Shown here: positions 54,990-64,000 of the stretch, piece by piece
Layout of the letters: every line of letters starts with the position of its first letter
How positions within the stretch are numbered: the first letter of the stretch is position 1
DNA from: Onchocerca volvulus
Lineage: Eukaryota; Nematoda; Chromadorea; Rhabditida; Onchocercidae
NCBI GenBank assembly: GCA_000499405.2
Contig: HG738137.1
Span: forward strand, 20,794,603 to 20,858,602
Length of the DNA: 64,000 bases
Direction of reading: 5' to 3'
Translations under genes and position numbers: made by a program
The notes under the pieces: model-generated
Database searches by the model: none
Seen by the model: only the letters and a program-made list of their open reading frames with translations
Told to the model about the DNA's origin: nothing

Positions 54990-57900
54990 AAAACTAGAAA
55001 ATGATGTTGCTTGGAAAAGTTTGGAAGATCGAAGAGTTTTTAATTGAATCTTATTTTCCCATCTGTGAAGTTATCAAGAAAGTAAACAACTGAGCAATAA
55101 AGCAAAAAGGCGAAATATGGAAACATGCTAAAGCATTGACTTCTCATTTGGATCACAAAAAGTGCAAATCAGTGGATAAAAAATACTACTGTTGATAATA
55201 AACTAGAACATGATTTATTTGGGAAATGCAGACACAATAATTATTTGCTCTGTTACAAATCACTACAAATTCTATTATTATTACTGTTGCTTCAATCAAA
55301 GCTAGTGCTCATTTTCGATGATTCTTGTTTAATTTCTGATCGACGATCGTAGAAAATTAGGGTACAACTGCAGAACTCACTGTTTTATTTGTACCGACAA
55401 CGCTCTTTCTACTGCATTTATCATTTCCATCCTTATGATAAAATCCTAATTAATATATATTATTTTCTTTCTCCCAAATTCTCTTTGCTTTTTCTTCTCT
55501 CTTTTTCAGATTTATTTCCAATATATTACTTCACAGGAAACCTTCATTCTGTAATAAAAATTCAATATCTGTATGTGATTAAAAAAGAACGAAATGAAGA
55601 ATTTGTAGAAATTGCAAAAATCATTTTTCCTTTTCGGAAAAATACATTAATAATAAGTGAAAGAAGACAAATAATAACTGTTAGCGGAGGAAAATGAAAT
55701 GACAAATGATATCAATAATTTATTTATATAGATGATCATAATTGATTCGTAAAGATCTTGCCGATTTTTCTTCGGGATTAACTGAAATGGCAAAATAATC
55801 TAAACCTAAAAATTATTTCTCCTAAGACTGAAAATTAGTTTTTCACCAAGTTTAATTTAATTTCAAGTGTAGAAAAATTAAAACTATTATATAATAATGT
55901 TTATTTGACCAAATGTTTATGCTTGAGTTATCCTGAGTTAACAGATTGTTTAAGTTATTGAATCGGAATGTTATATTATTAAAACGACTAAATTAGTTAA
56001 AAAAGGGTAATAAATCAACGATTTTTTAAAAATGTCGACTTAAATTATGAAAATGTTAAATTTGATGGCAACCAAACTTGGTTTAATTAGATAAAATTTT
56101 ACCAAATAAATACAATTCAAGGAATAATTGAGTTTATTAACTTAATAAGAAGAATTTTAGAATTAGTTGAAATTTTAATAGAATTACAGATTTTTGAAAC
56201 AGTAAAGTCACAACTGTTTAATAGCTAAGTAAAGTTATTTTGTTTAAAATGATATGGATTTGATTATTATTGTTTATTCCATCTTGGATGATTTTCCTGT
56301 CCTTTTCAAATTGTAAGGGTTGAATCTCAAAAGAAGTGGTCAGTTGAAAATAATATCTTTATTACGAAATACTGTATTTTTAAAATATCATATTTTCATT
56401 TGAAAATATTATATTTATCTTACATTTCACATTGTTTTGTCTACACTTTTTCGTATTTTTTTATTTAATTGCTGTTAGTGCGATTGCTTGATCTTAAAGT
56501 ATATTCTCTAAAAGTTCATAGAAGATATTTTTTAAGATCAGAAGCATTGAAATCTTAAACTAGCTTTATTTATTTAATCTAGCTTACTGCTCTGCTGTTG
56601 GTCTTGGCATGTTTTCGCGACATTTTGACGAAAATTCCGCTTCCTATGCTGATTCTTTCCAGAATTTTTTCAGCAAAATATAATTGGTTTTACTGCATAT
56701 TTACAATTTGTCAGTTGTAAATATGCGACAAGGAAATGAACATTCTAATTAAATTGTTTATAAACTATATAGTTTCGCCACTTTTCTATCCCATACAATA
56801 CATTTTATGAATTTATTAATTCTATTTAGTGCTTAATTGTTAATTATAAGGATAGGCTGCTAAGCATTCTCAAAATATTTTCATCATGAATTTAAAGAAT
56901 ATTATCGATGAGAATTGATGAAATGAAATGATATTATTCAATTACATCAGGGGCTTAAACTTTCACTGAATCAAGCATTGTACTTTTTCAGAATTTCAGA
57001 ATTCTCCCTTCTTCGTCCCGATGATTGTGATAGTTTCTTATATTGATAGTGATTCAAAATATTTTCTGAATGATTTATAAATAACCAAATATCACATAAA
57101 TTATACTTGATGGCGATATGATTTTGATAAAAACATGCACATAGGAAAAGTATCAAAATTAATTAACTAAGATAATATTTGAAAAGTAATTCAGATCATC
57201 AAAATTTGGAATGAGATGAATAATAGAAAATCTTAAATCAAAATATTGTTGGGAAGAGTAAATTATATGGATTTTTTGAAGTAATAGAAGCACTTATTTG
57301 AAATTCAAGATTATTAGTAATAGATTCAATTAATTTGTCAAAAACGGAACATTGCGAGTATTCTAACAAAGATTTTGAGAAATTCGAGAGAATTAAGACA
57401 TCAGAGTTTTTGAGTAGTTCTGAAAAAACATTTGATAACATGAATTTAGCAACTTGAGCAAAAGCACTGCAGCATTTACTATCTTGGTTTAGAAAATGGA
57501 AAGCTAAGACATGGAAATTGAGAAATTACTGGTAAGAATTTAAGAAAACAGGGAGTATTGCGAACAGAAAGGACAATGGGTTTCGCTCTAGTGAAATCAA
57601 CGATATTCAAAACGGATAAACGATTGCGAAGTAACTAACGAACGACTGCAAAAGATTCTGGGAAAACCTATAAAATATCATTTTTAAATTTGTTTTGCAA
57701 AAATCGAAAAGAACATTTGATGGACAAAAACTGAAAGGAAAATGAGAAATATTGCAATATAACGCAAGCACTTTTCAAACCTATATATGATCAAGTGAAA
57801 AAGATTAATGTTGAATTACTGCGGTATATCGGTTACCTTAAATAGAGTTATTAGTAGTACTAATGAATTAGTGAAGGCAAAGGAAAATAATGCAAGTAAA

Positions 57901-58976
57901 GATGCTTATTCTGTTTTATCGACTGACAATGCGAAAACGAAGTTTTTGCTATTTAAATGTCTTAAAATGATTAGTTTATCAATGCAATAACTATATGTAC
58001 TGTATGATGAACTGTTAAAATCGACAATGATAATTGAATGAACTGAATCTTTATATGCAAGAGATTGAATCGAAATGTTTCAAAATATGTATGCCTTTGT
58101 CAAGAATGATGTGATGATATTTGGTGAATATTTATAACACTTTTAATTACGGGTTAATCAACATGATATCAAGCAAATTTTATCAATCTTGATTATCATG
58201 ATATGTGCTATTAAAGCACATTTACATTATTTTGTGATATTCTTAAGTATTCATTATTCAGTATCTCAAAGTTCTAATTTAATATTAACGGATGAAATAT
58301 TTTATGGCATAATTCTAAGCCATTATTTTAAAATGCTTTGAATATCAGAAAAAAGAACAGTTGTTAAGCAGTTGTAAGTAGCGCTACTGAAATTTCAATT
58401 CAATTATTTTCAAGGCTGCGATTCAGTTGCTGAAAAAAAATTCTTCGTTGAGGTTTTGATCCTAGATTCAAACAGATTTCAAGTAAAATCAACTTTTTAC
58501 TATAAATATTTGCTTGTTTGAAAAAATAAAATTCAGAATATTAGCAAGAAGACATGTACAAAAAGAAAAACAGCAATCATACAGTACTTATTATACCGTA
58601 TTCCAAACACAATCAATCGCAGTGGAAAATTACAAGTCTTCTTCGTCAGCTTCTTTTCGAGTGCAATAGCATGCCAAGCCAACCAATATTGCGAAGAAAA
58701 AGAGTGCGCAAAATAAAAGCATCCAAGTTGCTAACTAAAAATTCAAATTGAAATGAAAATTTAAATTTGAAAATATCGATTTATTTTGAATTCGAATACA
58801 GGAATTTCCGATGTATTCATCATTACGCTTCTTTTTTGCTTAAATCTATTAATCTTTATGATGTAGTTCCATTCTCTTCGTGAATACTTAATATCCATTA
58901 TTATGGAAACAAAAAAACCGTAGAATTAAGATGAAACGTTACATTTTAACCCTATAATAAAACAGTTTCAACGGGT
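54990..58976. other. 4-kb region without a convincing gene
   Basis: Short ORFs occur on both strands (plus 55389-55697, 57808-57990, 58554-58751; minus 57441-57238), but none has recognisable motifs, and adjoining splice sites do not chain them. The sequence is AT-rich and shows no obvious transposon. It should include the 3' UTR of the esterase gene. Confidence 0.45.
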
Positions 58977-63819
<4,843 letters not shown>

Positions 63820-64000
63820 CTGAAGGGTGTAACATTTTTTTTTTTTAAATACTTAAAATTCAAAAAAATTTTTCATATACTTGAAAAAAAAGGAAAAATG
63901 CACTCCATATGCATCTTATAAGCTTTATAAGTCTTTAAAGACCATTATCCAAGTTTCTACAATTTTTTAATCTAAAAAACAAAAAAACAAAAAAGAAAAC

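Overview
The window is AT-rich eukaryotic DNA with many GT-AG introns. Splice acceptors of the type T-rich-CAG/TAG lie a few bases upstream of several start codons, as expected for nematode trans-splicing, and several proteins have nematode-like architectures (a short UBC-17-type E2 without BIR domain, ADT-type ADAMTS, CYP13-like P450). A nematode, perhaps a parasitic Spirurina or filarial relative, is the best guess. The species is not determined. No bacterial, viral, CRISPR, rRNA or tRNA feature was recognised. All gene models were built by hand from splice sites and frame continuity, and exon phases were checked by adding lengths.

Layout. 1-1 kb: 5' end of a CDK4/6-like kinase (minus), running off the left edge. 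1.7-7.6 kb: complete autophagy gene atg-16 (plus, 14 exons, 534 aa), divergent from the kinase. 7.7-12.4 kb: complete cytochrome P450 (minus, 11 exons, 511 aa), convergent with atg-16. 13.9-15.2 kb: small RING protein with a C-terminal membrane segment (minus, 185 aa). 15.8-19.1 kb: Mediator subunit MED27 (minus, 328 aa). 19.5-21.2 kb: unrecognised basic protein (minus, about 389 aa). 22.7-24.9 kb: NSE3/MAGE-type subunit of the SMC5/6 complex (plus, 236 aa). 25.6-30.4 kb: BIRC6-like/UBC-17 E2 enzyme (minus, 621 aa). 34.4-51.2 kb (possibly to 52.4 kb): large ADAMTS metalloprotease with seven thrombospondin repeats (minus). Its 3.8-kb intron holds a decayed PIF1/Helitron helicase and a tandem duplication with a palindrome. 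59.0-63.8 kb: type-B carboxylesterase/cholinesterase-like protein (minus, 5' exons outside the window) in which the nucleophile serine is replaced by glycine.

The genes do not form one pathway. They are mostly housekeeping genes (autophagy, transcription, genome maintenance, ubiquitylation) followed by secreted or extracellular proteins on the right. Long stretches (30.4-34.4 and 52.4-59.0 kb) show no convincing gene apart from one weak candidate for a small secreted protein. The most notable points are the probable pseudo-esterase, the short BIRC6 relative, two probable GC-AG introns fixed by family alignment, the helicase remnant with its 265-bp duplication, a near-perfect inverted repeat in a P450 intron, and two proteins (RING with tail anchor; basic 389-aa protein) that I cannot assign.
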